DNA of 64,000 bases from Frigoribacterium sp. PhB116 (lineage in GTDB: Bacteria; Actinomycetota; Actinomycetes; Actinomycetales; Microbacteriaceae): the NCBI RefSeq assembly GCF_004364285.1, contig NZ_SOBE01000003.1, positions 1 through 64,000 on the forward strand, in the 5' to 3' direction. The notes beneath the pieces were generated by a model that saw only the letters and a list, made by a program, of their open reading frames with translations, was not told the origin of the DNA and ran no database searches. Each line of letters starts with the position of its first letter. Within the stretch, counting starts at the first letter, position 1. The position numbers and the translations under genes are program-made. This document shows, one piece after another, positions 8,754 to 17,267 of this stretch.

Positions 8754-9386
8754 TCATCTGGACGGTTGCTGAACAGTCTCCAGACGCCGCATGAGACCAT
8801 CCCGGACGCCCGGCCACTCGTCGGCGAGGACGGAGTAGACGGCCGTGTCGCGCCACGAGCCGTCGGCCCGCGGCTGCGTGCGGCGGTGGACGCCCTCGAA
8901 GGTCGCGCCGAGCCGGGTGATCGCCGCCCGCGACCGCTCGTTCAGGGCGTCGGCCTGGATCTGGACACGCCCGAGACCGTGCTCGAAGAGCGACCCCAGC
9001 ACGAGCAGCTTCGTCTCGACGTTGACGCCGGTGCCCCACACCTCGGGGGCGTAGGCGGTCCAGCCGACGTGGGCGCTCTCGCAGCGGAGGTCGACGAGGC
9101 CGACGGTGGTGGTGCCGACGAGCTCGCCGGGCCCCTCGCCCGCCGGGACCGTGCGGCGGACGCCCCAGACGAGCCCCTCGTCCCAGGGCAGGTAGCCCAG
9201 GATGAAGTCGGCCCATCCCTCGTAGTCGTCGCGGTAGGCCGCCGCGCCGCCGCCCCAGCCCCCGGCGAAGACCTCGGGCCTGCCGACGGCGCGGTGGAGC
9301 TCGGGCAGGTCGTCGTGACGGAGCGGGACGACCGTGACGAGACGGCCGACGAGGGGGACGAAGGGCACCGGTCCGAGCGTGGTCAT
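8754..9386 (-). CDS. GNAT-family N-acetyltransferase (RimJ/RimL-like)
   Basis: A 210-residue acetyltransferase of the Acetyltransf_3 type. Landmarks are the N-terminal GRLVTVVPLRHDDLPELHRAV, the central strand ELVGTTTVGLVDL, and the acetyl-CoA region HVGWTAYAPEVWGTGVNVETKLLVL followed by LGRVQIQADALNERSRAAITRLGATFEGVHRRTQ, the N-E-R-S pattern typical of RimJ/RimL relatives. Family members acetylate ribosomal protein N-termini or small amines; the substrate is not predictable. It starts 36 bp from a divergent DinB-fold gene, so they share a short promoter region. Its stop is 19 bp from the ohr start, so the two may be transcribed together. Confidence 0.9.
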   Translation of the reverse strand: MTTLGPVPFVPLVGRLVTVVPLRHDDLPELHRAVGRPEVFAGGWGGGAAAYRDDYEGWADFILGYLPWDEGLVWGVRRTVPAGEGPGELVGTTTVGLVDLRCESAHVGWTAYAPEVWGTGVNVETKLLVLGSLFEHGLGRVQIQADALNERSRAAITRLGATFEGVHRRTQPRADGSWRDTAVYSVLADEWPGVRDGLMRRLETVQQPSR

Positions 9387-9422
9387 GCGTCGATCCTGGC
9401 AGCGGCGGAGCAAGATGTCAGC

Positions 9423-10031
9423 GTGACCACACCCCGCACCTTCGGCCAGTCGGCCGAGTCGTTCGTCGACCTCCTCTCGCGAGTCCGCCCCGAGCAGTGG
9501 GACGCGCCCGGCCTCGGGCGCTGGACCGTCCGCGACCTGGCGGGCCACACCTCCCGGGCGGTGCTCACGGTGTCGACCTACCTCGGCCTGGACGAGCCGA
9601 GCGACGTGACCATCCCGTCGGCCGAGGCCTGGTACTCGGCGTACGCCTCGCAGTTCACCGACGCGGACGGCGTGCACGCCCGCGGAGTCGAGGCCGGCCG
9701 GTGGCTCGGCGACGACCCGGCCGCCCGGGTCGCCGAGGCGCTCGTCGAGTCGCGCGGCGCCCTCGACCGGGCCCCCTCGAACCGGATCGTGTCGCTCGGC
9801 GGCATGGGGATCCCGCTCGGCGAGTACCTGCGGACCCGCGTGTTCGAGCTCGTCGTGCACACGATCGACCTGTCGCGGGCGACCGGGCTGGCCCACACGC
9901 TGCCGACGGCCGCGGTCGCCGACACCGCGGCGCTCGCGGCGCGCACCGCGACGATGCAGGGGCACGGCGAGGAGGTGCTGCTCGCGCTGACGGGACGCGG
10001 CCGCCTCGGGGAAGGGTTCAGCGTCGTCTGA
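9423..10031 (+). CDS. Maleylpyruvate isomerase family / DinB-fold mycothiol-dependent enzyme-like protein
   Basis: A 202-residue protein of the MDMPI_N/DinB four-helix fold common in actinobacteria (TIGR03086-like). Visible features are an early W (PEQWDAPGLGRWTVRDLAGHTSRAV), with the first metal-ligand histidine in AGHTSRA, and the later RTRVFELVVHTIDLSRATG segment with the second His and the Asp. These residues form the divalent metal site in characterised members, which use mycothiol as cofactor. The true reaction is unknown; many paralogues exist per genome. The start is GTG at 9423 with a GGAG ribosome-binding site 12 nt upstream. It is divergent from the GNAT gene and converges on purA through an intergenic repeat element. 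Confidence 0.82.
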   Translation: MTTPRTFGQSAESFVDLLSRVRPEQWDAPGLGRWTVRDLAGHTSRAVLTVSTYLGLDEPSDVTIPSAEAWYSAYASQFTDADGVHARGVEAGRWLGDDPAARVAEALVESRGALDRAPSNRIVSLGGMGIPLGEYLRTRVFELVVHTIDLSRATGLAHTLPTAAVADTAALAARTATMQGHGEEVLLALTGRGRLGEGFSVV

Positions 10032-10063
10032 GGCGGGCGGCGCCTCCTGGGCTGCCTCCGGTC

Positions 10064-10089
10064 GAGTCACGGACTCGACTCCGTGACTC
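10064..10089. terminator. Hairpin between convergent genes
   Basis: A perfect inverted repeat with 10-bp arms (GAGTCACGGA and its complement) and a 6-base loop begins 32 bp after the MDMPI-like gene stop. It directly abuts the repeat element at 10088-10185. Terminator function is inferred from position between convergent genes. Confidence 0.6.
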
Positions 10090-10185
10090 AGGAACTCGGG
10101 CGTGCGGGTTCCTGAGACGTGCACAGGTCAGGAGCCCGAGTCCTGAGTCGTGCGAACTCAGGTCCCCTGTTCCTGAATGAGGAGA
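10088..10185 (-). repeat. Copy A of a 98-bp intergenic inverted-repeat element
   Basis: A run of alternating TCAGGA and TCCTGA hexamers (starts 10088, 10110, 10128, 10141, 10157 imperfect, 10171) that can fold into successive hairpins. The reverse complement has the same hexamer order and the same spacing as the element at 26438-26535, and the two also share a TCTCCTC-NTTCAGGAAC edge. It fills the gap between the convergent MDMPI-like gene and purA. Confidence 0.75.
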
Positions 10186-10205
10186 GCCAGCCCGGGACGG
10201 GCGGG

Positions 10206-11492
10206 TCAGGCGAGGAGGTCGTGGCGGACGACGACGGCCTCGCGGCCGGGGCCGACCCCGATCGCCGAGATGCGGGCGCCGCTCATGGCCTCGACGGCGA
10301 GGACGTAGTCCTGTGCGGCCTTCGGGAGGTCGCCGAACTCGCGGGCCCCGGTGATGTCCTCGGTCCAGCCGGGGAACTCCTCGTAGATCGGCACGGCGTG
10401 GTGGAAGTCGCTCTGCGACACCGGCACCTCGTCGTGACGCACCCCGTCGACGTCGTACGCGACGCAGACCGGGATCGTCTCGAGGCCCGTGAGCACGTCG
10501 AGCTTCGTGAGCACGAAGTCGGTCACGCCGTTGATGCGCGCCGAGTAGCGGGCGATCGGGGCGTCGTACCAGCCGCAGCGACGCGGCCGGCCCGTGGTCG
10601 TGCCGAACTCGAAGCCGTTGGCGCGGAGGAACTCGCCGGAGGCGTCGAACAGCTCGGTCGGGAACGGGCCTGCCCCGACACGGGTCGTGTACGCCTTGAC
10701 GATGCCGATGACGCGCTGGATGCGACCGGGACCGATGCCGGAGCCGGTGGAGGCGCCTCCTGCGGTCGCGGACGACGACGTGACGAACGGGTACGTGCCG
10801 TGGTCGACGTCGAGCATGGTCGCCTGGCCGGCCTCGAAGAGGACGGTCTTGTCGGCCTCGAGCGCCTGGTGGATCTCGAGCGCCGTGTCGGCCACCATCG
10901 GCTTCAGCCGCTCGGCGTACGAGAGCAGCGACTCGACGATCTCGTCGGCCTCGATCGCGCGTCGGTTGTAGATCTTCACGAGCAGGTGGTTCTTCTGGTC
11001 GAGGGCCGCCTCGACCTTCTGGCGCAGGATGCCCTCGTCGAAGATGTCCTGCACGCGGATGCCGACGCGGTTGATCTTGTCGGCGTAGGTCGGGCCGATG
11101 CCGCGACCGGTCGTGCCGATCTGGCGCTTGCCGAGGAACCGCTCGGTCACCTTGTCGAGGGTGCGGTGGTAGTGCGTGATGACGTGCGCGTTGGCGCTGA
11201 CCTTGAGCTTCGAGACGTCGACGCCGCGGGCGATCAGCGCGTCGAGCTCGTCGAAGAGCACCTCGATGTCGATGACGACGCCGTTGCCGATGACCGGCGT
11301 GACGCCGGGCGACAGGATGCCCGAGGGCAGCAGGTGCAGGGCGTACTTCTGGTCGCCGATGACGACCGTGTGGCCCGCGTTGTTGCCGCCGTTGAACTTG
11401 ACGACGTAGTCGATGCGGCTGCCGAGCAGGTCGGTGGCCTTGCCCTTGCCTTCGTCGCCCCACTGGGCTCCGATGATGACTACTGCGGGCAT
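10206..11492 (-). CDS. purA: Adenylosuccinate synthetase
   Basis: A 428-residue enzyme that joins IMP and aspartate with GTP hydrolysis, the first committed step from IMP to AMP. The GTP-binding and catalytic loop [11 protein letters not shown] is at residues about 8-18, followed by the [11 protein letters not shown] loop, the [11 protein letters not shown] segment, and the conserved [11 protein letters not shown] and [14 protein letters not shown] stretches. Length matches the bacterial enzyme. The ATG at 11492 has a GGAGAC ribosome-binding site; the upstream in-frame start at 11534 is not needed. The gene is monocistronic here, divergent from xylB across a 146-bp region that contains the xylB operator nearer to xylB. 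Confidence 0.98.
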   Translation of the reverse strand: MPAVVIIGAQWGDEGKGKATDLLGSRIDYVVKFNGGNNAGHTVVIGDQKYALHLLPSGILSPGVTPVIGNGVVIDIEVLFDELDALIARGVDVSKLKVSANAHVITHYHRTLDKVTERFLGKRQIGTTGRGIGPTYADKINRVGIRVQDIFDEGILRQKVEAALDQKNHLLVKIYNRRAIEADEIVESLLSYAERLKPMVADTALEIHQALEADKTVLFEAGQATMLDVDHGTYPFVTSSSATAGGASTGSGIGPGRIQRVIGIVKAYTTRVGAGPFPTELFDASGEFLRANGFEFGTTTGRPRRCGWYDAPIARYSARINGVTDFVLTKLDVLTGLETIPVCVAYDVDGVRHDEVPVSQSDFHHAVPIYEEFPGWTEDITGAREFGDLPKAAQDYVLAVEAMSGARISAIGVGPGREAVVVRHDLLA

Positions 11493-11607
11493 GGTCGTCT
11501 CCTCGCGGTCGGCGATCGCACCTGGGTGAGGCACGCGTGCACCGTGTCAGGTGCACTTGAGTCTACCGACGAGGAGGCGCGCCACGCCCGTCCCGCACCG
11601 CTCTAGG

Positions 11608-11632
11608 AATTCGTTGCGCGATACGACAAACT
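11608..11632. promoter_or_regulatory. ROK/XylR-type operator upstream of xylB
   Basis: The 21-bp core at 11610-11630 reads TTCGTTG-N6-ACGACAAA, an imperfect inverted repeat shared with the sites at 20502-20522 and 20639-20659. It ends 8 bp before the xylB ATG. No ribosome-binding site fits in the remaining gap, so transcription may begin at the ATG and the operator would cover the core promoter. Confidence 0.8.
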
Positions 11633-11638
11633 ACGGCC

Positions 11639-13111
11639 ATGAGTCTCGTCGCCGGGGTCGACTCCTCGACCCAGAGTTGCAAGGTCGTGATCCGCGACAC
11701 CGTCACCGGAGAGCTGGTGCGCCAGGGCACCGCCCGGCACCCGGAGGGCACCGAGGTGCCGCCCGACGCCTGGTGGGACGCCCTCGTGGAGGCGATCGAC
11801 GCGGCCGGCGGTCTCGACGACGTCGCCGCGATCTCGGTCGCCGGGCAGCAGCACGGGATGGTCGTGCTCGACTCCGACGGCGCGGTCGTGCGCGACGCCC
11901 TGCTCTGGAACGACACCCGCAGCGCCGGGGCGGCTCGCGAGCTGACCGCCGAGCTCGGGGCGGAGGAGTGGGCGCGACGGACGGGCTCGGTGCCCGTCGC
12001 CTCCTTCACGGCCACCAAGCTGCGCTGGCTGCGCGACGCCGAGCCCGAGGCCGCGGCACGCGTCGCGGCGGTCGCGCTGCCGCACGACTGGCTGACCTGG
12101 CGTCTGCTCGGGTACGGGACCCGCGCCTCCTCTCCCCTGGGACCCGACCTCGACGAGCTGGTCACCGACCGCAGCGACGCCAGCGGCACCTCGTACTGGA
12201 GCCCCGGCGACGAGGCGTACGACCTCGAGATCTTCGAGCGGGCGCTCGGCCGCCCGGGCCGCGTCGCCGGCGGCGACGGGGACGACGCCTCGGCCGTCGT
12301 GCTGCCGCGCGTGCTGGGGCCCTCGGAGGCGGCAGGCACCACGGTCGCGCACGGTCCCGTCCCTGAGGGGATCGTCGTCGGGGCGGGTGCCGGCGACAAC
12401 GCCGGGGCCGCCCTCGGGCTCGACGCCGGGGTCGGCGACCTCGTCATCAGCATCGGCACCAGCGGGACGGCCTTCGCCGTGACGGACGCCCCCACCGCCG
12501 ACGGCAGCGGCACGGTCGCCGGCTTCGCCGACGCCGCCGGCGGGTTCCTGCCGCTCGTCGCCACCCTCAACGCGGCCCGCGTGCTGTCGTCGGTCGGCAC
12601 GCTGCTCGGCGTCGACCACGACGAGTTCGCGCGGCTGACGCTCGCCGCGGAGCCAGGAGCGGGCGGCGTCTCGCTCGTGCCGTACTTCGAGGGCGAGCGG
12701 ACCCCGGACCTGCCCGACGCGACGGCCACGCTCTCGGGGCTGACGCTCGCCTCGACCACCCGCGAGAACCTCGCCCGTGCCGCCGTCGAGGGGATGCTGT
12801 CGGCCCTCGCCGACGGCGCCGCCGCCGTGCGCGACCAGGGGGTGGAGGTGCGGCGCGTGCTGCTGATCGGCGGCGCCGCGCTGAACCCGGCCGTGCAGGC
12901 CGTCGCGGCCCAGGTGCTCGACGTGCCGGTCACGGTGCCCGCACCGGGCGAGTACGTCGCGGACGGTGCGGCACGGCAGGCGGCGTGGGCCCTCTCGGGG
13001 ACGCGACCGGGGTGGGCGTTGTCGACCCGCGCCTCCTCGGAGCCGGACCTCGTGCCCGCGATCGGCGAGCGCTACCGGGCGGCGCAGGCGCTCGGGTCGC
13101 TGCCGCGCTGA
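11639..13111 (+). CDS. xylB: Xylulokinase
   Basis: A 490-residue FGGY-family sugar kinase that phosphorylates D-xylulose with ATP, feeding the pentose phosphate pathway. Both FGGY domains are visible: N-terminal [15 protein letters not shown], the [11 protein letters not shown] and WNDTRSAG motifs that mark xylulokinases, and the C-terminal [25 protein letters not shown] and [24 protein letters not shown] nucleotide-binding stretches. The start ATG lacks a purine-rich ribosome-binding site and lies 8 bp from a ROK-type operator that is also found at xylA, so induction by xylose is likely. It is separated from xylA by nine genes' distance, with the regulator operon between. A seven-base tandem repeat begins two bases after its stop codon. 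Confidence 0.95.
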   Translation: MSLVAGVDSSTQSCKVVIRDTVTGELVRQGTARHPEGTEVPPDAWWDALVEAIDAAGGLDDVAAISVAGQQHGMVVLDSDGAVVRDALLWNDTRSAGAARELTAELGAEEWARRTGSVPVASFTATKLRWLRDAEPEAAARVAAVALPHDWLTWRLLGYGTRASSPLGPDLDELVTDRSDASGTSYWSPGDEAYDLEIFERALGRPGRVAGGDGDDASAVVLPRVLGPSEAAGTTVAHGPVPEGIVVGAGAGDNAGAALGLDAGVGDLVISIGTSGTAFAVTDAPTADGSGTVAGFADAAGGFLPLVATLNAARVLSSVGTLLGVDHDEFARLTLAAEPGAGGVSLVPYFEGERTPDLPDATATLSGLTLASTTRENLARAAVEGMLSALADGAAAVRDQGVEVRRVLLIGGAALNPAVQAVAAQVLDVPVTVPAPGEYVADGAARQAAWALSGTRPGWALSTRASSEPDLVPAIGERYRAAQALGSLPR

Positions 13112-13113
13112 GC

Positions 13114-13162
13114 GCTGCGAGCTGCGAGCTGCGAGCTGCGAGCTGCGAGCTGCGAGCTGCGA
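13114..13162. repeat. Seven tandem copies of GCTGCGA
   Basis: Seven perfect 7-bp units follow the xylB stop directly and end in a partial copy. A 7-bp unit is not codon-sized, so copy-number change would not matter for a coding frame here. It may still affect the stability of the xylB message end. Confidence 0.9.
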
Positions 13163-13182
13163 GCTGAAGACTGCGATCGGCC

Positions 13183-13253
13183 GAGGGCGGGTCGGCGTGG
13201 TCGAGGGCGGGTCAGCGGCGACCCGCCCTCGAGCGCACTGACCCGCCCTCGAC
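13183..13253. repeat. Four copies of GAGGGCGGGT forming alternative hairpins
   Basis: Direct copies lie at 13183-13192 and 13203-13212, inverted copies at 13221-13230 and 13241-13250. The second copy can pair with the near inverted copy (8-base loop) or, as a 16-bp perfect stem (13200-13215 with 13238-13253), with the far one. It lies between xylB and the DtxR-family gene, both plus strand, and probably terminates or attenuates xylB transcription. Confidence 0.7.
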
Positions 13254-13327
13254 GAACGGCATGCGCAAGGGAGGGTGCCGCAGGGGCACGAGTGGGGGCG
13301 CAGGAGGCGGGACCTAGGATCGGGGGC

Positions 13328-14044
13328 ATGCCACCGGAACCGGGACCCACCCGCTCGACGATGACCGAGGACTACCTCAAGGTCATCTGGAAGGCCGAGG
13401 AATGGGCGGCCCCGGGCTCCCCCGGCATCACGACCAACGAGATCGCGGCGACGCTCGGGGTGGGCGCGTCGACGGTGTCGGGCAACCTCCGCAAGCTCGA
13501 GCGCGACGGGTTCATCGACTACACGCCGTACCGCAGCATCGCGCTGAGCGAGCTCGGCCGCCACGTCGCCGTCGGCATGGTGCGCCGCCACCGCCTCATC
13601 GAGACGTACCTCGTCGAGCGGCTCGGCTACGCGTGGGACGAGGTGCACGACGAGGCCGAGGTGCTCGAGCACGCCGTCAGCGACCGTCTGCTCGAGGCGT
13701 TCGACGTCGAGCTGGGCCGCCCCACAGCCGACCCGCACGGCGACCCGATCCCCCAGGCCGACGGCACCGTCGTGCGGCCCGTCGCCCACACCCTGCAGGA
13801 GTTCGTCGAGGGCGAGTGCGGCCACGTCGTCCGCGTCTCGGACGACGAGCCCGAGCTGCTGCGCTACCTGGGCTCGCTGCAGCTGCGGGTGGGCGCGCAC
13901 GTCCGGGTCGCCGAGCGCCGCGACTACGCGGGGTCGCTGCGGGTCGAGCTCGACGACGGCACGGTCGACCTCGCCGGGCCCGCCGCGGTCGCCGTGTGGG
14001 CGACGCGCGACGAGCACGGGCACGCGGCGGCCGCCACGGCCTGA
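13328..14044 (+). CDS. DtxR-family metal-dependent regulator with manganese-type (MntR-like) ligands
   Basis: A 238-residue DtxR/MntR-family repressor. Residues about 10-70 are the winged helix (TEDYLKVIW, then TTNEIAATLGVGASTVSGNLRKLERDGFIDYTPYRSI). Residues about 80-150 form the dimer and metal domain with RRHRLIETYL and VHDEAEVLEH. The C-terminal 100 residues resemble the extended FeoA/SH3-like tail of long DtxR proteins. At the two positions that set metal choice, DtxR has Met and Cys, while this protein has Asp15 (in TEDY) and Glu111 (in DEAEVLEH), as in B. subtilis MntR. I therefore expect Mn(II) sensing. The ATG at 13328 has a GGGGG-type ribosome-binding site. No metal transporter gene is adjacent, so the target genes lie elsewhere. 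Confidence 0.88.
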   Translation: MPPEPGPTRSTMTEDYLKVIWKAEEWAAPGSPGITTNEIAATLGVGASTVSGNLRKLERDGFIDYTPYRSIALSELGRHVAVGMVRRHRLIETYLVERLGYAWDEVHDEAEVLEHAVSDRLLEAFDVELGRPTADPHGDPIPQADGTVVRPVAHTLQEFVEGECGHVVRVSDDEPELLRYLGSLQLRVGAHVRVAERRDYAGSLRVELDDGTVDLAGPAAVAVWATRDEHGHAAAATA

Positions 14045-14070
14045 CACCGGGCCTGGAGGCGCGGGTCGGG

Positions 14071-15348
14071 TCAGGAGGCGCGGACCGGGTCGGCGAGGAG
14101 GTCGGCGAACGCCAGCTCGGCGGCTCCGATCATCAGCCGGTCGGCGCCGAGCGCGGCCCGCCGCAGCTGCACGCCGTCACGCGGCCCGGGCAGCGCCTGA
14201 GCGGTGACGCGGTCGAGCAGCCGGTCGGGCGCGGCGGCCTGCAGCGACCCGAGGAACCCGCCGAGCACGATCACCGACGGGTTGAAGGCGTTGAGCACGT
14301 TGCGGAGCGCCACCGCCACGTAGTCCACCTGGCGCTCGACCTCGCGGCGCACGTCGACGTCGCCCTCGGCGAGCGCCGTCGCCAGCGCGGCGTCGAGCTC
14401 GTCCGCCTGGGCGCGGGACAGGCCGGTGACGGCCAGCAGCTCGGCCTGGCCGACCTCGGTCTCGAGGCAGCCGACGGCGCCGCAGTGGCAGAGCCGCCCG
14501 GCCGACTCGACGAGCGTGTGGCCGATCTCGCCCGCGAAGCCGTCGCGGCCGCGGAGCGGGCGGCCGTCGACGACCACTCCCCCGCCGACGCCGCTCGCGC
14601 CGCCGTTGAGGAACACGAGGTCGCTGGCCCCCGCGCCGGCGCCGAAGAGGCCCTCGGCCACGACCGCGGTGCTCGCGTCGTTGGCGGCCCGGGCGGGCAG
14701 TCCCGTGGCGTCGGACAGGAGGCGCGCGAACGGCTCGTCGACCCAGCCGAGGTGCGGCGCGAGACGGACGAGGCCCCCGTCCGCGTGCACGAGGCCCGGC
14801 ACGGCGGCGCCGACGCCGACGACCCGGGCGGCGGGCACCTCGTCGGCGAGCTCCCGGACGAGGCGGGCCGCGATCTCCGCCGCCTCGGCCGCGGTCGGGA
14901 CGCCGTCCGTCTCGTGGCGGACCCGGCGCTGCACGACCCCGTCGAGCCCGACCCGGCCGACGGTGACGGCGTCGATCTCGGGGTTCACCGCGAAGGCGAC
15001 GACGTCGGGCGAGGCGGTGACCACCGGGCTGGGGCGGCCGACGCGGTTGGCCGCGACGGGCTCCGACTCGACGACGAGGCCGCGCTCGACGAGCTCGCCC
15101 ACGAGGGCGGCGATGGTCGAGCGGTTCAGGCCCGTCAGGCGCGTCAGCTCGCTGCGCGAGGTCGGGCCGTCGCCGTGCACGATGCCGAGCACGGCGGAGA
15201 GGTTCGAGCCGCGAGGGCGATCGAGGAGGGGACGGGCGCGACCGGCGGGAGGGGCGCCTCCTGCAGTGTCTCGCTCTGCTGCGGCGTCGCCCGGAGTCGC
15301 CGGCAGCGTCGCCGACTCGCTCCGGGCCTCACTCGTCTGGTCCTGCAC
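14071..15348 (-). CDS. ROK-family transcriptional repressor, probable xylose regulator
   Basis: A 425-residue ROK repressor: a disordered 45-residue N-terminus, a MarR-like winged helix at about residues 50-105 (SRSELTRLTGLNRSTIAALVGELVERGLV), then the sugar-kinase-fold domain with GVGAAVPGLV, GRDGFAGEIGHTLV and the zinc motif CHCGAVGC. XylR and NagC proteins have this plan, and xylose binding relieves repression in XylR. It is the last gene of a six-gene minus-strand operon, starting 45 bp after Gfo/Idh-1, whose first gene carries the same operator as xylA and xylB. The simplest reading is that it represses all three promoters and its own operon. Start codon is GTG; that it senses xylose is inferred from the neighbours. 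Confidence 0.88.
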   Translation of the reverse strand: MQDQTSEARSESATLPATPGDAAAERDTAGGAPPAGRARPLLDRPRGSNLSAVLGIVHGDGPTSRSELTRLTGLNRSTIAALVGELVERGLVVESEPVAANRVGRPSPVVTASPDVVAFAVNPEIDAVTVGRVGLDGVVQRRVRHETDGVPTAAEAAEIAARLVRELADEVPAARVVGVGAAVPGLVHADGGLVRLAPHLGWVDEPFARLLSDATGLPARAANDASTAVVAEGLFGAGAGASDLVFLNGGASGVGGGVVVDGRPLRGRDGFAGEIGHTLVESAGRLCHCGAVGCLETEVGQAELLAVTGLSRAQADELDAALATALAEGDVDVRREVERQVDYVAVALRNVLNAFNPSVIVLGGFLGSLQAAAPDRLLDRVTAQALPGPRDGVQLRRAALGADRLMIGAAELAFADLLADPVRAS

Positions 15349-15393
15349 CGTGGCCTCCCTGGTCCACGAGGCTATCGCCCGTGCGGGCGGCGC

Positions 15394-16578
15394 TCACGCC
15401 AGGTGCGGCTCGGCGCCGAGCGGCACCAGCGGGGGCACGTCCGGGCGGGTGACCAGCGTCACGACCGTGCCGGACGCGCTCGACGCGGCCACCGCCTCCG
15501 TGATCTCGAGCACGTGCAGGGCGACGTCGCCGGAGGCGCGGTGCGGCTCCCCGGCCGCGACCGCCCGGGCGAGGTCGGCCAGGCCGTACCCGCGACCGGA
15601 GTCGGCGTAGCCCGCCGTCGCCGGGACCTCGCGCCAGGTGCGGTCGTCGACGGTGAGCAACTCGACGGGGTCGCCGAACATGTTCGCGTCGGGGACGGCG
15701 ATCGTGCCGAGCGTGCCGAAGAACTCGGTGATCGGCGACCGGGAGCCCCACACCTCGAAGCTCACCGTCACGGTGGACGCCGCTCCCGAGGCGTGCCGCA
15801 GCAGCGCGCTCGCGTGCGTGTCGACGTCGACCTCGAGCTGCTCGCCCGCTCGGGGGCCGGTGCCGATCGTGCGACGCCGAGCCGAGCGGGAGACGAGACC
15901 GGACACCGAGACGACCGGCCCGAGCAGGTGCACGAGCGTCGTCAGGTAGTAGGGGCCCATGTCGAAGAGCGGACCGCCTCCCGCCCGGTAGTAGAAGTCG
16001 GGCGCGGGGTGCCAGGCCTCGTGCCCGGACGCGGTCCACGAGACGGCGGCGCCGACGGGGTCGCCGACCGCTCCCGAGGCGACGAGCTGGGCCGCGGTCT
16101 GCACCCCCGTGCCGAGCACCGTGTCCGGCGCCGAGCCGACCCGCACGCCCGCCGCGCGGGCCGCCTCGAGCACCGCGGTGCCGTCGGCGACCGTGAGGGC
16201 GAGCGGCTTCTCGCCGTAGACGTGCTTGCCGGCGGCGATCGCCCGCAGCGCGATCTCCGCGTGCGCGGCCGGGATCGTGAGGTTCAGCACCACGTCGACC
16301 CGGTCGTCGGCGAGCAGCTCGTCGACGGTCAGGGCGCGGACGCCGAGACGCTCCGCCACGGAGGCGGCCCTCGCCCGGTCGAGGTCGGCCACGGCCTCGA
16401 GGGCGAGGCCGGGCAGACGCTCGAACGAGGCGAAGTACTGCTCGCTGATGACCCCGACGCCGACCACGCCGACGCGCATCGGCGCCGTGGCCGTGCCGCC
16501 GGCCGTGCTCTCGCCGACCGTGCTCGTGCCGGTCGTGCCGCTGCCGGCCGCGCCCGCGCCCGTGCCCGCGCCGCTCAT
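15394..16578 (-). CDS. Gfo/Idh/MocA-family oxidoreductase 1
   Basis: A 394-residue NAD(P)-dependent sugar oxidoreductase. After a low-complexity Gly/Thr/Ser tail of 33 residues comes the Rossmann motif RVGVVGVGVISEQYF, then the LTIPAAHAEIALRAIAAGKHVYGEKPLALTVADG segment with the conserved EKP lysine. The C-terminal alpha/beta domain shows the GPLFDMGPYYLTTLVHLLG stretch with the catalytic-region aspartate and tyrosine. It resembles the myo-inositol/1,5-anhydrofructose dehydrogenase group; the substrate is unknown. The start ATG overlaps the stop of the upstream ThuA-like gene (ATGA), and the ROK gene follows after 45 bp. It shares the operon with two more Gfo/Idh paralogues of different sequence, so the three likely act on different intermediates or sugars. 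Confidence 0.92.
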   Translation of the reverse strand: MSGAGTGAGAAGSGTTGTSTVGESTAGGTATAPMRVGVVGVGVISEQYFASFERLPGLALEAVADLDRARAASVAERLGVRALTVDELLADDRVDVVLNLTIPAAHAEIALRAIAAGKHVYGEKPLALTVADGTAVLEAARAAGVRVGSAPDTVLGTGVQTAAQLVASGAVGDPVGAAVSWTASGHEAWHPAPDFYYRAGGGPLFDMGPYYLTTLVHLLGPVVSVSGLVSRSARRRTIGTGPRAGEQLEVDVDTHASALLRHASGAASTVTVSFEVWGSRSPITEFFGTLGTIAVPDANMFGDPVELLTVDDRTWREVPATAGYADSGRGYGLADLARAVAAGEPHRASGDVALHVLEITEAVAASSASGTVVTLVTRPDVPPLVPLGAEPHLA

Positions 16579-17267
16579 CGCGAGGCCCACAGCAGGCCGC
16601 GCTCGACGAGCGTGCGGACGGTCGGGTGGTCGAGCACGGCCTGCGAGTGCCCCGGGGTGACCACGGCGATGCGGCCGAGGCCCCACTGGCGGGTCCAGAC
16701 GGCGGGGGAGGTCACCGGGCGCGTCCAGGCGTCGCCGACCCGCGCCTCCTGCGTGGTCGTCGCGAGCACGTCGAGGTAGTCGTCGTGCAGCAGCCAGTAC
16801 TGCTCGCTCTCGACCTCGAAGTCGTCGAGGCCCTCGGTGACGGGATGCGTCGCCGCCGCCTCGGTGAAGCGGACCAGGTGCCGCACGAAGCCGTCGGTCT
16901 CGTCGCCGACCCGGTCGGGCGCGGCCTTGCCGGGGTGCGCCGCGAACTGGCCGCCGATCAGGTGCAGGTAGTCGGCGTCGCCGCGGAACGAGTCGGCGAT
17001 GCCGCCGTGCCAGCCGGCCAGGCCGGTGCCCGCCTCGACGGCAGCGCGGAGCCCCGCGGTCTGCGGCCCCTCGATCGTCGACATCGTGACGTTCTGCAGC
17101 ACGAGGTCGGCGCCGCGCATCACGTCGGCGTCGGCGTAGACCGCCGGCCCGTCGTGCAGGCTGACCTCGAAGCCGGACCGCTCGAGGAACGGCACGAACG
17201 AGTCGGTCGTGCCGATCGGGTCGTGCCCCTCCCAGCCGCCGCGGACGACGAGCGCGCGGCGGGTCAC
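16575..17267 (-). CDS. ThuA-like domain protein 1
   Basis: A 230-residue protein of the ThuA-like (PF06283, glutamine-amidotransferase-like fold) family. Marks are the N-terminal ALVVRGGWEGHDP, the LVLQNVTMSTIEGPQTAGLRAAVEAGTGLAGWHGGIADSF segment with the family's G-W-H-G turn, the DYLHLIGGQFAAHPG stretch with conserved H, and the ESEQYWLLHDDYLDVLATT segment near the C-terminus. The only genetically studied relative, ThuA of Sinorhizobium meliloti, acts in trehalose/maltitol use with the Gfo/Idh protein ThuB; the chemistry is not settled by sequence. The GTG start overlaps the stop of Gfo/Idh-2 (GTGA at 17264-17267), and its stop overlaps the start of Gfo/Idh-1, so it is translated in lockstep with both oxidoreductases. 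Confidence 0.85.
   Translation of the reverse strand: MTRRALVVRGGWEGHDPIGTTDSFVPFLERSGFEVSLHDGPAVYADADVMRGADLVLQNVTMSTIEGPQTAGLRAAVEAGTGLAGWHGGIADSFRGDADYLHLIGGQFAAHPGKAAPDRVGDETDGFVRHLVRFTEAAATHPVTEGLDDFEVESEQYWLLHDDYLDVLATTTQEARVGDAWTRPVTSPAVWTRQWGLGRIAVVTPGHSQAVLDHPTVRTLVERGLLWASR

Noticed and set aside
13402-16779. 1125-codon plus-strand frame over DtxR, ROK and Gfo/Idh genes
   Set aside because: It crosses three confidently identified genes on both strands and shows no recognisable domain.
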